Below are positions 1-9,376 of a DNA stretch of 64,000 nt, in pieces. The stretch covers positions 1,319,501 through 1,383,500 of the forward strand of contig NZ_CP039692.1 in the NCBI RefSeq assembly GCF_005145045.1. Reading direction: 5' to 3'. Origin of the DNA: Agrobacterium larrymoorei (GTDB taxonomy: Bacteria; Pseudomonadota; Alphaproteobacteria; Rhizobiales; Rhizobiaceae). The notes beneath the pieces were generated by a model. The model ran no database searches, had not been told where the DNA came from, and saw nothing but the letters and a program-made list of their open reading frames with translations. Both the position numbers and the translations under genes were made by a program. Position 1 is the stretch's first letter; every line of letters begins with the position of its first letter.

Positions 1-3
1 GCC

Positions 4-23
4 GAGGCGCCGAAAGGCGCCTC
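4..23 (+). terminator. Terminator-like hairpin at window start
   Basis: GAGGCGCC and GGCGCCTC form a perfect 8-bp stem around a GAAA tetraloop. No T run follows, so an intrinsic terminator is only possible. It would close a gene lying before the window. Confidence 0.4.
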
Positions 24-147
24 GCTTCGCTTCTGGACGGAGCGGGACCGCCTTCGCAGAAGCGCTTTTGTATCAACCCGAAAACGAGACGTTCCGGCAA
101 TTGCTGCGGCATGCCGGTGGAAACTCTTTTTGAGAGAAGGAAAAGTC

Positions 148-1722
148 ATGACTATTGTCAGGGATGATGCATCGGCATCACCATTGCGCTTGACCCGGAG
201 AAGTCTGCTAAAAGGCGGAGCGGCTATGACGGCATTTGCGGTAGCGCGTTCCGTGGCCGGTGCCGCGCAAACGAAGGCGACCGGCGGTATCATCGATATG
301 ACCGCGGTCGATCTTCGTGCCGCCATAGCAAGCCGGAAGGTCTCTTGCCGGGAGGTGATGGAAGCCTATCTCGGTCGCATCGAGGCAGCCAATCCGACTT
401 TCAATGCAATCGTTTCTTTGAAGGATCCCAAAGCTTTACTCGCCCAGGCGGATGACGCCGATGCCGTGTTGAAGCGCGGTGATGCGGTTGGACCGCTGCA
501 CGGGTTTCCGCAAGCGCCGAAGGATCTGGCCGCGACCACCGACATGCCGACGACCCAGGGCTCGCCCATCCTGAAAAACTATATGCCCAAAGCCGACGCC
601 ATCGTGGTGGAACGGGCAAGAAGAGCAGGCGCGATCCTGATCGGAAAAACCAATACACCGGAATTCGGCTTGGGATCGCAAACCTATAATTCCGTGTTCG
701 GGACCACCGTCAACGCGTGGGACCCGAATCTGACAGCTGGCGGCAGCAGCGGCGGCGCTGCGGTCGCATTGGCGCAGCGAATGCTTCCGGTGGCGGACGG
801 CAGCGACATGATGGGGTCTTTGCGAAATCCCGCTGGCTGGAACAATGTGGTCGGGTTCCGACCTTCCCAAGGCCGGGTGCCTTACGGGCCAACAGGGGAA
901 GTCTTCATGCAACAACTCGGCTACGAGGGCCCGATGGGCCGAACGGTTGCCGACGTGGCATTGCTTCTGTCCGTGCAGGCCGGTTTCGATCCGCGTACAC
1001 CCATGTCGATCAGCGAAGACCCTGCGAAGTTTCAGAGTTCGCTGAACCGCGATTTCAAAGGCGCGCGCATCGGCTACATGGCAGATTTAGGCGGCTATCT
1101 TCCGATGGAAGCGGGTGTCCTTGATGTCTGCGCGGCTGCCTTGAAGCACTTCGAAGCCATTGGCTGCACCGTGGAGACTGTCACGCCGAAATACGACATG
1201 GCGCAACTATGGCAGACATGGCTGACACTTCGCGGCTTCTTCATCGCGGGGATCGCAGGCGGTCTTTATGCCAAGCCGGAATTGCGGGAGATGATGAAAC
1301 CGGAAGCAATATGGGAGATCGAAAACGGCCTGTCATTGACCGGCCCGCAGGTTTTTCAGGCAAGCGCCAATCGCAGCGCGTGGTATCAGGTCGTAAGAAG
1401 CCTGTTCGAGCAATATGATTTTCTCATTCTGCCGACCGCGCAAGTGTTTCCCTTCGATGCAAAAACCCATTGGCCGAAGGAGATCGCTGGCCACAAGATG
1501 GACACTTACCATCGCTGGATGGAAGTGGTGGTACCGGCAACTCTCGCCGGAGTGCCGGTTATAGGCGTACCGGCGGGCTTCAGCCCTAAAGGTTTGCCGA
1601 TGGGGTTACAGATCATGGGACCGGCACAGGCCGATTTCGCCGTGCTGCAAATCGCTCACGCCTACGAAAAAGCCAGCAAATTCTCCAGCAACTGTGCGCC
1701 GGATGTGTGCGTATCACGGTGA
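148..1722 (+). CDS. Tat-exported amidase (amidase signature family)
   Basis: Predicted amidase of 524 residues that hydrolyses C-N amide bonds; the substrate cannot be told from sequence. The N-terminus carries a twin-arginine signal (TRRSLLKGG around residues 16-24) and a hydrophobic stretch ending in AGAAQ, so it should be exported folded to the periplasm. The Ser-cisSer-Lys triad is visible: Lys125 in PKDLA, the cis-Ser in GGSSGG (about 198-203), and the nucleophile Ser224 in GSDMMGSLRNPA. The ATG at 148 is preferred over an upstream TTG at 130 because the purine-rich GAGAAGGA sits just before it. Length fits the family. It is monocistronic, with the convergent ialB-like gene downstream. 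Confidence 0.88.
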   Translation: MTIVRDDASASPLRLTRRSLLKGGAAMTAFAVARSVAGAAQTKATGGIIDMTAVDLRAAIASRKVSCREVMEAYLGRIEAANPTFNAIVSLKDPKALLAQADDADAVLKRGDAVGPLHGFPQAPKDLAATTDMPTTQGSPILKNYMPKADAIVVERARRAGAILIGKTNTPEFGLGSQTYNSVFGTTVNAWDPNLTAGGSSGGAAVALAQRMLPVADGSDMMGSLRNPAGWNNVVGFRPSQGRVPYGPTGEVFMQQLGYEGPMGRTVADVALLLSVQAGFDPRTPMSISEDPAKFQSSLNRDFKGARIGYMADLGGYLPMEAGVLDVCAAALKHFEAIGCTVETVTPKYDMAQLWQTWLTLRGFFIAGIAGGLYAKPELREMMKPEAIWEIENGLSLTGPQVFQASANRSAWYQVVRSLFEQYDFLILPTAQVFPFDAKTHWPKEIAGHKMDTYHRWMEVVVPATLAGVPVIGVPAGFSPKGLPMGLQIMGPAQADFAVLQIAHAYEKASKFSSNCAPDVCVSR

Positions 1723-1784
1723 GACGGTTGTTGGTGGAGCGGGGGAATGCAGCGCTGGTGTTGCGTGATATTAGATAGAACAAC

Positions 1785-1916
1785 GGCGCGGCGGTGCATA
1801 TTGCCGTCGCGCCGCAACAGCCGCCAGTTTTGACGCCCGGCTGCCAAAGGTCGCAGAAGGCTTCACGTTAGCAACCTCTGTCGGCGTCCCGACTTTGATG
1901 AAAGCCGACAGGTTGC
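1785..1916. terminator. Two stem-loops between convergent genes
   Basis: The 227-bp gap between the amidase and the IalB gene, which converge, holds two hairpins. One pairs GGCGCGGCGG (1785-1794) with CCGTCGCGCC (1804-1813), with one mismatch. The other pairs GCAACCTCTGTCGGC (1871-1885) with GCCGACAGGTTGC (1904-1916) around a two-base bulge. The second is placed to end transcription of the tpsA-tpsB-ialB operon. Neither has a clear T run. Confidence 0.4.
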
Positions 1917-1949
1917 AGAGAAGCGTCGATTGCGAAATCGATAGGCTGT

Positions 1950-2564
1950 TCACTTTACCTTATCGAGCGCCGTCATGGCTTGATCGAGGCCGCGCCAGGA
2001 TAGGGGGATCGCTACGGTTTGTCCGCCGCCATCAACGAAGCGCAGCTGTCCATCTGTGCCGGCACGCAATAAAGTAAGCGTCGCTGCATCAGGCTTTCCA
2101 CTCGCTGCACAGCTGCCCCCAAAGCAGCGGCTCCAGCTAAGTTCCAGTCTTCCTTTTTCTTCCGCGCCGGTTTTACCGTTACCGGAGATATGTACGTTTC
2201 CGGGCAGTGAGACGTTGACCGGCAGAAGCGCTGTCAAGAGAAGGTCTTTCTGATCTGGAAGCCGTCCAATGGCAATCTGGGCGATTGGTTGCTGTTGGCC
2301 CTGAACCTGTATGGTCTGCACGATTTCGCAGGTCTGCGCGCCCGGACGCCCGGTTTTGGCAGCATCCGATGCCGCTGCGCTTTGCGTTTGCAATTGAACG
2401 CAACGCAGCACCCAACTTCCGTAGGTTGCCGTTGTGCTGACAGGTTCGGTCGGTACGGGGCTCTCGGCTGGCGCTGCTTTGGTCTGTGCGAAGACGGGCA
2501 AGGCCGTTACCGCGCTGATGATGAGAGCGAAAGTGGAACGGGAGATGGACTGCATGATGGGCAT
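1950..2564 (-). CDS. Invasion-associated locus B (IalB) family protein
   Basis: 204-residue secreted protein with a signal peptide (hydrophobic segment ending PVFAQ near residue 25) and an IalB-type domain starting at the TYGSWVLRC motif, followed by the paired cysteine and the QTIQVQGQ stretch usual in the family. IalB proteins are periplasmic or outer-membrane-associated proteins of Rhizobiales, first linked to erythrocyte invasion in Bartonella; their biochemical role is unclear. It begins 26 bp after tpsB on the same strand, so it is probably the third gene of the two-partner secretion operon, which is an unusual partner. An inner ATG at 2555 is an alternative start. Confidence 0.85.
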   Translation of the reverse strand: MPIMQSISRSTFALIISAVTALPVFAQTKAAPAESPVPTEPVSTTATYGSWVLRCVQLQTQSAAASDAAKTGRPGAQTCEIVQTIQVQGQQQPIAQIAIGRLPDQKDLLLTALLPVNVSLPGNVHISGNGKTGAEEKGRLELSWSRCFGGSCAASGKPDAATLTLLRAGTDGQLRFVDGGGQTVAIPLSWRGLDQAMTALDKVK

Positions 2565-2590
2565 GAATAAGAACCTGTCGGTGTTTTCTA

Positions 2591-4324
2591 TCAGAAACGG
2601 GCGATGAAACGGAGATTGAAGCGATTGTCGCTTTCAATGTCGGAGGCGTTGCCGTGGGCGTATTCTAGGGAGAGGGTGCCGGAATGCGGCGTTGCCTTTT
2701 CGGACAAGCCAAAGCGGATACCGGCGCCGAAGGAGCTTGCCCGCGTCACATCCGCTTCCAGTGCGGTGGGCTGCTCAAGTCGCGTGATACCGGCGGCACC
2801 GAAAACATAGGGTGCAGCTGCGCTGCCCAATGTGTTGGACAAGCTGACTGTGAGCGGGAAGGCGAGTTCGGCACGCAACGCTGCACCGGCATCGCCCTGG
2901 ATCTTGCCGCTATCGAAACCGGACAACCAGTCGAAGCCGCCGAGGCCGAATTGTTCCGATGATGCCAGTGCATCGCCGAAGGACGTTTGCGCTTTGCCCG
3001 ACAGCGATACTCTCACCCGGTCATCGACCAGCGACTGGCTATAGCCAAAGGAAGCCTCCAGCTTGCGAAAGTCCGGTTCGGCACCATCGCGGGATAGCGG
3101 CAGATCGGCGGTTGCGCTGCGGGCGCCTAGCGCATCGAGACCAAAGGAAGCCGTTGCGCTGGCGTTCAGCTGTCCGCCCCAAGGCAGAAAAGCATCGCCG
3201 GTTTGGGTGAAGCGGAGAACGCGCAACCGGTCTTCGGTGAAAGCGGTGCGGGAGCCTCCAAGATCGAGCTCCTGCTTTTCCTGCATCACATCCAGTGCCA
3301 GAACGGAACCGGTGTTGAAATCGCGGGAGCGCACCCAGCTGTAACCCAACTTGGTGGAAAAGCGCTGGTAATGATCGACCATAGTGAAAGAAAGTTCGGA
3401 CGTTGGGTGTGTGTGGCTGTCGACACCTTCCAGATTGAGCCATGCACCGTCGGTACCCAGCGGTACCGTCACACCTGCAACGATCTGGCGATTGCGGGGG
3501 TCGCTATCGAAGACCGCGTCGTTGAAACCGGGATAGCCTGACAGGCGCAGATAGCCGACTTCGCCGAAACCCAGAACGCTGTTGAAGTCTGCTCCCAGAC
3601 CCAGCGTATAGGTGCCGAGGTTATCATCCAGGCCGTTGTCGAGTGTTACGGTTGTGGTTACGGCGTCGTATTTTCCGTCCACGACCACGATGGTCGAGCC
3701 GGGTTTCGTGCCCGCCTTGAGGGTGGATTTCAGCACCACGCCCGGCGTGTCGCCCGCCAGAAGCAAACGACGTTCAAGCTCCGCCTTGGTGAGGCTGGAT
3801 TGCCCGACCAGTGGCGCAAGCACGCTTTCGATACGGGCTCTGACCGCTGGTGGCAGTGCCGATGTATCGACGGTTTCCACCGTACCTTGCGTTACGACAA
3901 GGCGTAGAGGCTTTCCGTTCTTGATGGTTTGCGCAGGCAGCGAGACGCGCACGAGAATGTACCCGGCGCGCGCATAGGCTTCCTCGAGCCTACGTGCAGC
4001 GGCGAAAAGATCGGCACCCGTGACGCGCTTGTTTTTCAGAGTGGCTTCGACGGAAGCGGTCTCCTTGGAAAGAGCGGGCAAACCGCCTTCAACCACGAGA
4101 CCCGAAGGGGTGACGCCGAGCTTTTCAGCGCCTTTCGGAGCATCGACGCCTGTCGAGGCGGGAAGGGCGAGGCCGCCCTCCGCGGAACGAACGACGGGGG
4201 GAGCATAGCTTTCCTGCGTCAACTGGCCAGCGGTCTGGGCAGGAGCGGAGGCAGGCAGGGCGATGGCCAGAACAAGACCCGGAAATGCGGCTGCCAGCAG
4301 GGGATGTTTTTTCAAAATAATCAT
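2591..4324 (-). CDS. TpsB outer-membrane transporter (ShlB/FhaC/HecB family)
   Basis: Two-partner secretion transporter of about 577 residues that would export the TpsA protein encoded just upstream across the outer membrane. It shows a signal peptide ending ASAPAQ, a Pro-rich linker, POTRA domains (about residues 75-230, including the GYILVRVSLPAQ stretch) and a C-terminal 16-strand-type beta-barrel ending in phenylalanine (FIARF). The usual VRGY/F motif of the conserved inner loop appears here as LSGF (codons at 2915-2926), so the arginine is replaced by serine. The ATG at 4324 lies 15 bp after the tpsA stop; a TTG at 4336 is an alternative. Translational coupling with tpsA is likely. Confidence 0.9.
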   Translation of the reverse strand: MIILKKHPLLAAAFPGLVLAIALPASAPAQTAGQLTQESYAPPVVRSAEGGLALPASTGVDAPKGAEKLGVTPSGLVVEGGLPALSKETASVEATLKNKRVTGADLFAAARRLEEAYARAGYILVRVSLPAQTIKNGKPLRLVVTQGTVETVDTSALPPAVRARIESVLAPLVGQSSLTKAELERRLLLAGDTPGVVLKSTLKAGTKPGSTIVVVDGKYDAVTTTVTLDNGLDDNLGTYTLGLGADFNSVLGFGEVGYLRLSGYPGFNDAVFDSDPRNRQIVAGVTVPLGTDGAWLNLEGVDSHTHPTSELSFTMVDHYQRFSTKLGYSWVRSRDFNTGSVLALDVMQEKQELDLGGSRTAFTEDRLRVLRFTQTGDAFLPWGGQLNASATASFGLDALGARSATADLPLSRDGAEPDFRKLEASFGYSQSLVDDRVRVSLSGKAQTSFGDALASSEQFGLGGFDWLSGFDSGKIQGDAGAALRAELAFPLTVSLSNTLGSAAAPYVFGAAGITRLEQPTALEADVTRASSFGAGIRFGLSEKATPHSGTLSLEYAHGNASDIESDNRFNLRFIARF

Positions 4325-4339
4325 GATCTTACTCAAATA

Positions 4340-5200
4340 TCAATTGCCGGAGCAGGAAATGGCGAAGTTGGGACCGAGGAAGCAGACCGCGTTGGAGAAT
4401 TGCGGATTTTCGGTGGTCATTGCCCCATCGTTAGCCGCCGAAGAGTTGGCGGAATATTGAACCAGCTGGGCCAGCGACACCGGAACGAGCGTCGGCTGCG
4501 TGCTTGCCTGGAAGGTATTGCTGGGGCGCGGCGTGTAGGTGGCGGCCGGTGCGTGGCCGACCGTCAACGTCCCCGGACGATAATCGATGGTGTAGTTTTT
4601 CGAACCATAACCATCGACCGTGATCGTGTAGGTTCCGGCCTCCACCGCTTTCTGTGCCGTGCCGCCGTAATCGACGCCGCCATTCAGCACCGAGGCATCC
4701 TCGCCATTGACGAAGCCGCTGAAGGTAACGCCATTCCCGCCGGTATAAGCCTTGCCGTCATAGGTCTTGCTTGCGTCGTTTGCGGCGACGGTCAGCTTGG
4801 CCGGAGTGACCGTCAGGTTCGCGCCTTCGAAGCTTATGATGTAATTGCTGTTGGCAAGCGTGCCCTTTTCGATGACGTAAGTGCCGACACCGGCCGAGGC
4901 CGTATTACCCGTGCTTGAAAGCGAACCGGAAAGCACATCGCCCTCGACAAGACCTTCCACTGAGTATGACAGGTTCGCAATGTCATCAGCGTTAGAAGTA
5001 ATGACCCTTGAATATACCTCTGTCGGGATATCCGTGACGAAGTATGTCAGATCCGCGACGTCACCATAGGTCTTGGAGATATCATCAGCCTTAACGAGGA
5101 TGGCTTTTGCATATATTTCTAACGCGCCATCCTTATAGGAAATGGCGTAATTGTCCGAGCTGAGGCCACTGGCGGAGATGATATAACTGCCTGCATTCAC
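4340..5200 (-). pseudogene. C-terminal part of tpsA, out of frame
   Basis: Continuation of the TpsA exoprotein in another frame, about 290 residues counted from the frameshift. It completes one MBG-type repeat, adds two more (SKTYGD and SKTYDG type) and ends in a short tail with two cysteines (CFLGPNFAISCSGN). It has no ribosome binding site of its own at the first ATG, so it is not expected to be translated unless the frame is restored. Inserting one G in the six-G run at 5234-5239 (minus strand) joins it to the upstream part, giving GGNTVYSGNAQGAV, which aligns with the sister repeat VLNGGVDYGGTAQKAV further on. Confidence 0.82.
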
Positions 5201-5820
5201 CGCACCTTGAGCATTACCGGAATAGACAGTGTTCCCCCCAACACATCCTTGTTCTCACCCTCGATAAAGCCATTATAGCGAACCCCGTTGCCACCGGAAT
5301 AGGCCGTGCCATCATAGGTCTCGCCATCGGCGTTCGCCGTTACGATCAGGGCTTTTTTATTAACGGTCAGCGTGCCGTCTTTGAATTCGATGATGTAATT
5401 GCTGTTGCCGAGGTCGCCCTGAGTGATGGAATATGAATCGGCACCGGCGGTTGTTGCCTTGCCATCGCTGGCCAGAGAACCGGAAAGCGTATCCCCCGTT
5501 ATGAGACCATCCGCCTTGTAGGTCAGCGTAACGCTGTCGCCATAGGTCTTGGACTTGCTATCTGCCGTGACCGTGATGGTCTTCTTGTCTACCGTCAGCG
5601 TGCCGCCGACATAGGTGATCTCGTAATTGCTGTTGTTGAGCGTACCCAGCGTAATGCTATAGGAGTCGACATTGGCACTCGTTGCCGACCCATCGCTCGC
5701 AAGCGATCCCGAGAGTTCATCACCGTTGATAAGACCATCCGTACTGTAGGTAAGCAAAACGGTGTCACCATAGGTTTTCGTTTTGCTGTTAGCCGTTACG
5801 GTGAGTGTCGCTTTTTCAAC
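4557..5820 (-). repeat. Five MBG-type repeats in tpsA
   Basis: Five imperfect repeats of about 75-100 residues encode beta-rich MBG-like modules. Each starts near a TVTA..SKTYGD or KTYDG motif and ends near a DGTLTV motif. Copies 1, 2 and 4 are of the GDxLSGSL type, copies 3 and 5 of the YxGGNGVxxxGF type. The frameshift falls inside copy 3. Confidence 0.75.
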
Positions 5821-8800
5821 CGTTGTAGTGTGAGTTCCGTAAACGAGAACACGATAGACTGTGCCATTGGAGCTCGTTATGGTTGTGTTCGCTGTCGACA
5901 GCGTTTCTGGTGAACTGCCCGCAGCGGTGGTCGGATCGACAGAAATAGTCTCTTCTGAAAATAAGAGCTTATCCCCATCCGAAGCAAAAACGTACGATGA
6001 CGTGCCGCCGTATGTTGTGCCCACGCTTGTAGTAGCGGTGCTGTCACCATATTTGGATGAGGTCGTGACTTCTTTCACCCAGACAACTGTCGAAAGGGCG
6101 TAGAGTTCGGGATAATGGCCGCTTGAGGATGGTGCCCATGTGGTGTTGAAGTCCCACGCTGATGCCTGCTGCATGAAATATTGCGTGTTTTGGAACTGAC
6201 TGGTCGTAAAGCCGCTTACGCTACCCGTCATTCCACTTTGCGTTTGAACACCATAGGTGACGCCTGTGGTCGTTATGTCGAAGTAAGAGTTAGTAACAGA
6301 TCCGTTAACGAAGGTGCCCACCAATCCACCGCTCGCCCACGTCATAATGGTTTGAAATTTTACTGCCCCGGTCGCATAAGTGTTGGTAAGCTTTGTATCA
6401 GCTGAATATCCTAGCAGTCCACCAGCATACGACTGGAGAGCTGCTATTGCAGTATTGATTACGGAACTGCCTCCGGTCGCATATGCGTTCGTTACTGTAG
6501 AAGAAGACGTATATCCTATTAGGCCTCCCACATAAAAGACTGGCTGGAGAACCTCGTTGCTGACTGTTACATAACCGGTTGCATATGCTCCGGTAATAGT
6601 GGAACCTTTATCGTAACCAATCAGGCCGCCGCCGTAGTTCGTGACAGTGGTGGCGCCGCCGGTACTGGCATCGGTACTGGTTACAATGCTAGTTGAATAG
6701 GAATTCTTGATTGTGGTTGTATCTGCATTACCCACCAGACCCCCAGCGTACGTACTGTACGATTTAGTTCTTGCACTCGTGTTGTTTGCTGTAACGTCAC
6801 CGGTGGCGTAACCGTTCGTAATCGTTGCAAAATAGGCCTTTCCTATCAATCCTCCAGCTATGGTGTCATTGCTTCCGCTGCTTGTGCTGTTTATATTACC
6901 CGTCGCGTAGGAATTTTTGATCGTTGAAGACTGCCCAATATAACCTACAAGCCCACCGGCAAGACTGTAATTGTTGGATTTGACAGTGACGTCACCCGTC
7001 GCATAAGCATCCGTGATTGTCACAGACGTATCTACGTATCCTATCAGTCCTGCCGCTTTGGCCACGAATGATCCTGTGGCAGTAACGTTGCTGGTACTGT
7101 AGACATCGTTGATGACAGCTTTGGAACCTGCGTAGCCGATCAAGCCACCTACGTTAACGTCAGAAGCAGTCGTTGTGACTTTAACAACGCCTGTTGCATA
7201 GGCATTAGAAACAACTGTCGAGGCAGCGGTAACGCCAATGAGACCGCCAACGTAGCTGGGGCTGCCGGTTATTGAGATGAGATTATCTACGAGGCCTACG
7301 TCACGGATCGTGGCGCCAGACACATATCCAAACAAACCGTAATAAGTGCCTGATGCCGCGCTGTTACTGATTGTCAAGCCGGAAATCGTATGACCGAGAC
7401 CGGCAAAGGTGCCAGTAAAGCCTGCGCTCGAAGTTAAGCCTACAAGCGCCGATGTGTAGGTGGTATCTGAAGCATCAAGGTCTCCGGCCAGCGCGTAACG
7501 TCCGCTCAGGTCGGTGGTGTCGATTGCATCAAGTTCGCTCATCGAATGGATCAGCGTGTAATTATTGCCGTTGATGGCGAGAGTAGCGTCGTTCCCGGAA
7601 AGGGTTATCGAAGCGCCGGAGGCAATCGAGTAATCCGTGCCGGATGTTGCCGAGCCTGTCGTTGCATATCCACCATAGTATAGCGTCAGCCCGGCGCTGG
7701 CACCCGTAGCGGTGATATCAGCGTTGATGTAGATATTGTTAGAGGCAGCTAACACCAGTGTCGTGGCGTTCGACCATTCAATATCAGATGCGACGGTGAT
7801 GTTGCCCATCTGGCTGCCGGAAGAGCCGGTGCTGATAACGACATTTGCATTAGCTAGCGCGGTTTCCAGCCTCGAAACGCTAATGACACTATTCTCGCCG
7901 GTGGCCGTAAAGCCGGAAGAATTCGAAGCCTCACCATCCGAGATCGTAATATCATAAGGATCAAGCAGCAGCGTTCCAAACCCGCCGGGGCCGGAGAGGT
8001 TGGTGAAGCCGGTGTAGGACAGCACGGCCTTGCCAGACACTTCAGCATCGCCGCCCGTTCCCGTGCCTGCGCCGTGTGCGGTAATCAGGCCTGCGAATGT
8101 GGTCAGATCGTTCGACCAGACGACGACGGAGCCGCCATTGCCGCTTTCGCTTGCATCGGCGCGGATGACCGTATCGGCATCGACGCTTACGGTATCGGCG
8201 GTTTGCAGGCTGCCCTTGCCTTGATAATCCCCGCCGATGCGGACCTTGCCGCCGCCGGTCTTGCCGGAAGCGTCTATGGTCGCACCCTTCAGCGCAACGG
8301 ATTTGCCGGTGACCGTGACCTTGCCGCCCTTGCCGGTGGAAGACGTGGTTTTGACCTTGCCCGACACCGTGACCGCGCCGCCCTCTCCGCCGCCGATGAC
8401 GATTTCGCCATCGCTGCCTGAGATGCTGTCTGCTTCCACCACGCCGGAAAGGTTGACTGCGTGACGCGCGGCATTGCGCGCGGTTGCGGCACTCATGACC
8501 ACGGTTCCGCCATCGGCCTTGATCGTGCCGTTGTTTTCAACGAGCGCGCCGTTGCCTTCGGCACCTTCCTTGGTGGGAAGTGCGACTTGCAGGAAGCCAT
8601 CGCCGGAAAGATCGAGCGTGGCCTGTTCGCCGGAGCCGAGGCCGACTTTGCCGACCGGAACCGCGATCAGCCCGTCATTCTTCACCGTGCCGCCGATGAG
8701 CGCGGCATAACCGCCGCGACCGACGGTGATGATGCCTTCATTCTTGACCTCGCCGGAGGCGCCGTTGCCGGCAAATTTGTAATTACCGTTCAGGAAGTCT

Positions 8801-9261
8801 TCGTTGGAGATATCCAGCGTTGAGGCAACAAAACCGCCGCCGACATCAACTGTGCCCGTCGAGGTGATGGCGATGCCGTTGGGGTTGATCAGGTAGACCT
8901 GTCCGTTTGCGGTAATCGAACCTGCAATCGTTGAAGTGGTGTTGCCCGTAACGCGGTTGAGAATGGCCGAGGTGCTTCCCGGCTGTACGAAGGTGACACT
9001 ATTGCCCGAGCCGACCGAAAAACCGTTCCAGTTGACGATGGCCTTATCCGACCCTTGGGTAATCGTCATGCTCGTGCCGGACGTGCCGACCGAAACCGCG
9101 CCCGATACGACCTGCGCGCCCGTCGGCAGGTTTTCTGCTGCCATCAGCGGCGTCACCGTCAAAGCTGTCGAGGTGAGAAGTGCCGTGGCGAAGCGACCAC
9201 GCCGCACAGACCGCGCCGTACTGGATGAGGACCGAATAGGGTGAGAACCAGCCGATGACAT
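5197..9261 (-). CDS. TpsA filamentous-haemagglutinin-like exoprotein, frameshifted
   Basis: Exoprotein of a two-partner secretion system; the frame reads 1,354 residues and then stops after a frameshift. Intact, it would be about 1,640 residues. Order: long signal peptide with basic N-region ending PLMAAE (about residue 42), TPS/haemagglutination-activity domain (about 43-300) with the hallmark NPNGI motif, a glycine-rich beta-helix section, ten GLUG-type repeats, then MBG repeats. ATG at 9261 follows AAAGGA at good distance. Such proteins serve in adhesion, biofilm or contact-dependent competition; no toxin domain is visible here. As it stands the truncated product keeps the TPS secretion domain and could still be exported. 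Transcription should start in the region shared with the divergent response regulator. Confidence 0.88.
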   Translation of the reverse strand: MSSAGSHPIRSSSSTARSVRRGRFATALLTSTALTVTPLMAAENLPTGAQVVSGAVSVGTSGTSMTITQGSDKAIVNWNGFSVGSGNSVTFVQPGSTSAILNRVTGNTTSTIAGSITANGQVYLINPNGIAITSTGTVDVGGGFVASTLDISNEDFLNGNYKFAGNGASGEVKNEGIITVGRGGYAALIGGTVKNDGLIAVPVGKVGLGSGEQATLDLSGDGFLQVALPTKEGAEGNGALVENNGTIKADGGTVVMSAATARNAARHAVNLSGVVEADSISGSDGEIVIGGGEGGAVTVSGKVKTTSSTGKGGKVTVTGKSVALKGATIDASGKTGGGKVRIGGDYQGKGSLQTADTVSVDADTVIRADASESGNGGSVVVWSNDLTTFAGLITAHGAGTGTGGDAEVSGKAVLSYTGFTNLSGPGGFGTLLLDPYDITISDGEASNSSGFTATGENSVISVSRLETALANANVVISTGSSGSQMGNITVASDIEWSNATTLVLAASNNIYINADITATGASAGLTLYYGGYATTGSATSGTDYSIASGASITLSGNDATLAINGNNYTLIHSMSELDAIDTTDLSGRYALAGDLDASDTTYTSALVGLTSSAGFTGTFAGLGHTISGLTISNSAASGTYYGLFGYVSGATIRDVGLVDNLISITGSPSYVGGLIGVTAASTVVSNAYATGVVKVTTTASDVNVGGLIGYAGSKAVINDVYSTSNVTATGSFVAKAAGLIGYVDTSVTITDAYATGDVTVKSNNYSLAGGLVGYIGQSSTIKNSYATGNINSTSSGSNDTIAGGLIGKAYFATITNGYATGDVTANNTSARTKSYSTYAGGLVGNADTTTIKNSYSTSIVTSTDASTGGATTVTNYGGGLIGYDKGSTITGAYATGYVTVSNEVLQPVFYVGGLIGYTSSSTVTNAYATGGSSVINTAIAALQSYAGGLLGYSADTKLTNTYATGAVKFQTIMTWASGGLVGTFVNGSVTNSYFDITTTGVTYGVQTQSGMTGSVSGFTTSQFQNTQYFMQQASAWDFNTTWAPSSSGHYPELYALSTVVWVKEVTTSSKYGDSTATTSVGTTYGGTSSYVFASDGDKLLFSEETISVDPTTAAGSSPETLSTANTTITSSNGTVYRVLVYGTHTTTVEKATLTVTANSKTKTYGDTVLLTYSTDGLINGDELSGSLASDGSATSANVDSYSITLGTLNNSNYEITYVGGTLTVDKKTITVTADSKSKTYGDSVTLTYKADGLITGDTLSGSLASDGKATTAGADSYSITQGDLGNSNYIIEFKDGTLTVNKKALIVTANADGETYDGTAYSGGNGVRYNGFIEGENKDVLGGTLSIPVMLKVR
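5234..5239 (-). repeat. G6 homopolymer at the tpsA frameshift
   Basis: Run of six G on the coding strand (six C on the plus strand). Seven G would keep tpsA open through to 4340. Poly-G runs are classic sites of slipped-strand mispairing and also of sequencing error, so the single-base difference can be read either way. Confidence 0.85.
6275..7256 (-). repeat. Ten GLUG-motif repeats in tpsA
   Basis: Ten imperfect repeats of about 30-38 residues, each with a GGLIGY-like start and an NxYATGxV-like end. Sequence between copies varies more than the motifs. GLUG repeats occur in bacterial surface proteins and adhesins. They are protein-level repeats and not a DNA repeat array of another kind. Confidence 0.8.
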
Positions 9262-9357
9262 GAAAAGTCCTTTGTTTAAATTCCTGCGCCACTCTTGTTC
9301 GGAGCTTTGAATAAAGCCCGGTTGCAGGCGCCGAGGGAAAACATCATTTATATATTC

Positions 9358-9376
9358 TCAGGACGTCATGTCCTGA
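9358..9376. promoter_or_regulatory. Perfect 7-bp dyad upstream of tpsA
   Basis: TCAGGAC, five bases, GTCCTGA. It sits about 100 bp before the tpsA start and next to a TATATA-like box read on the minus strand, where a regulator could overlap the promoter. Function is inferred from position only. Confidence 0.45.
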
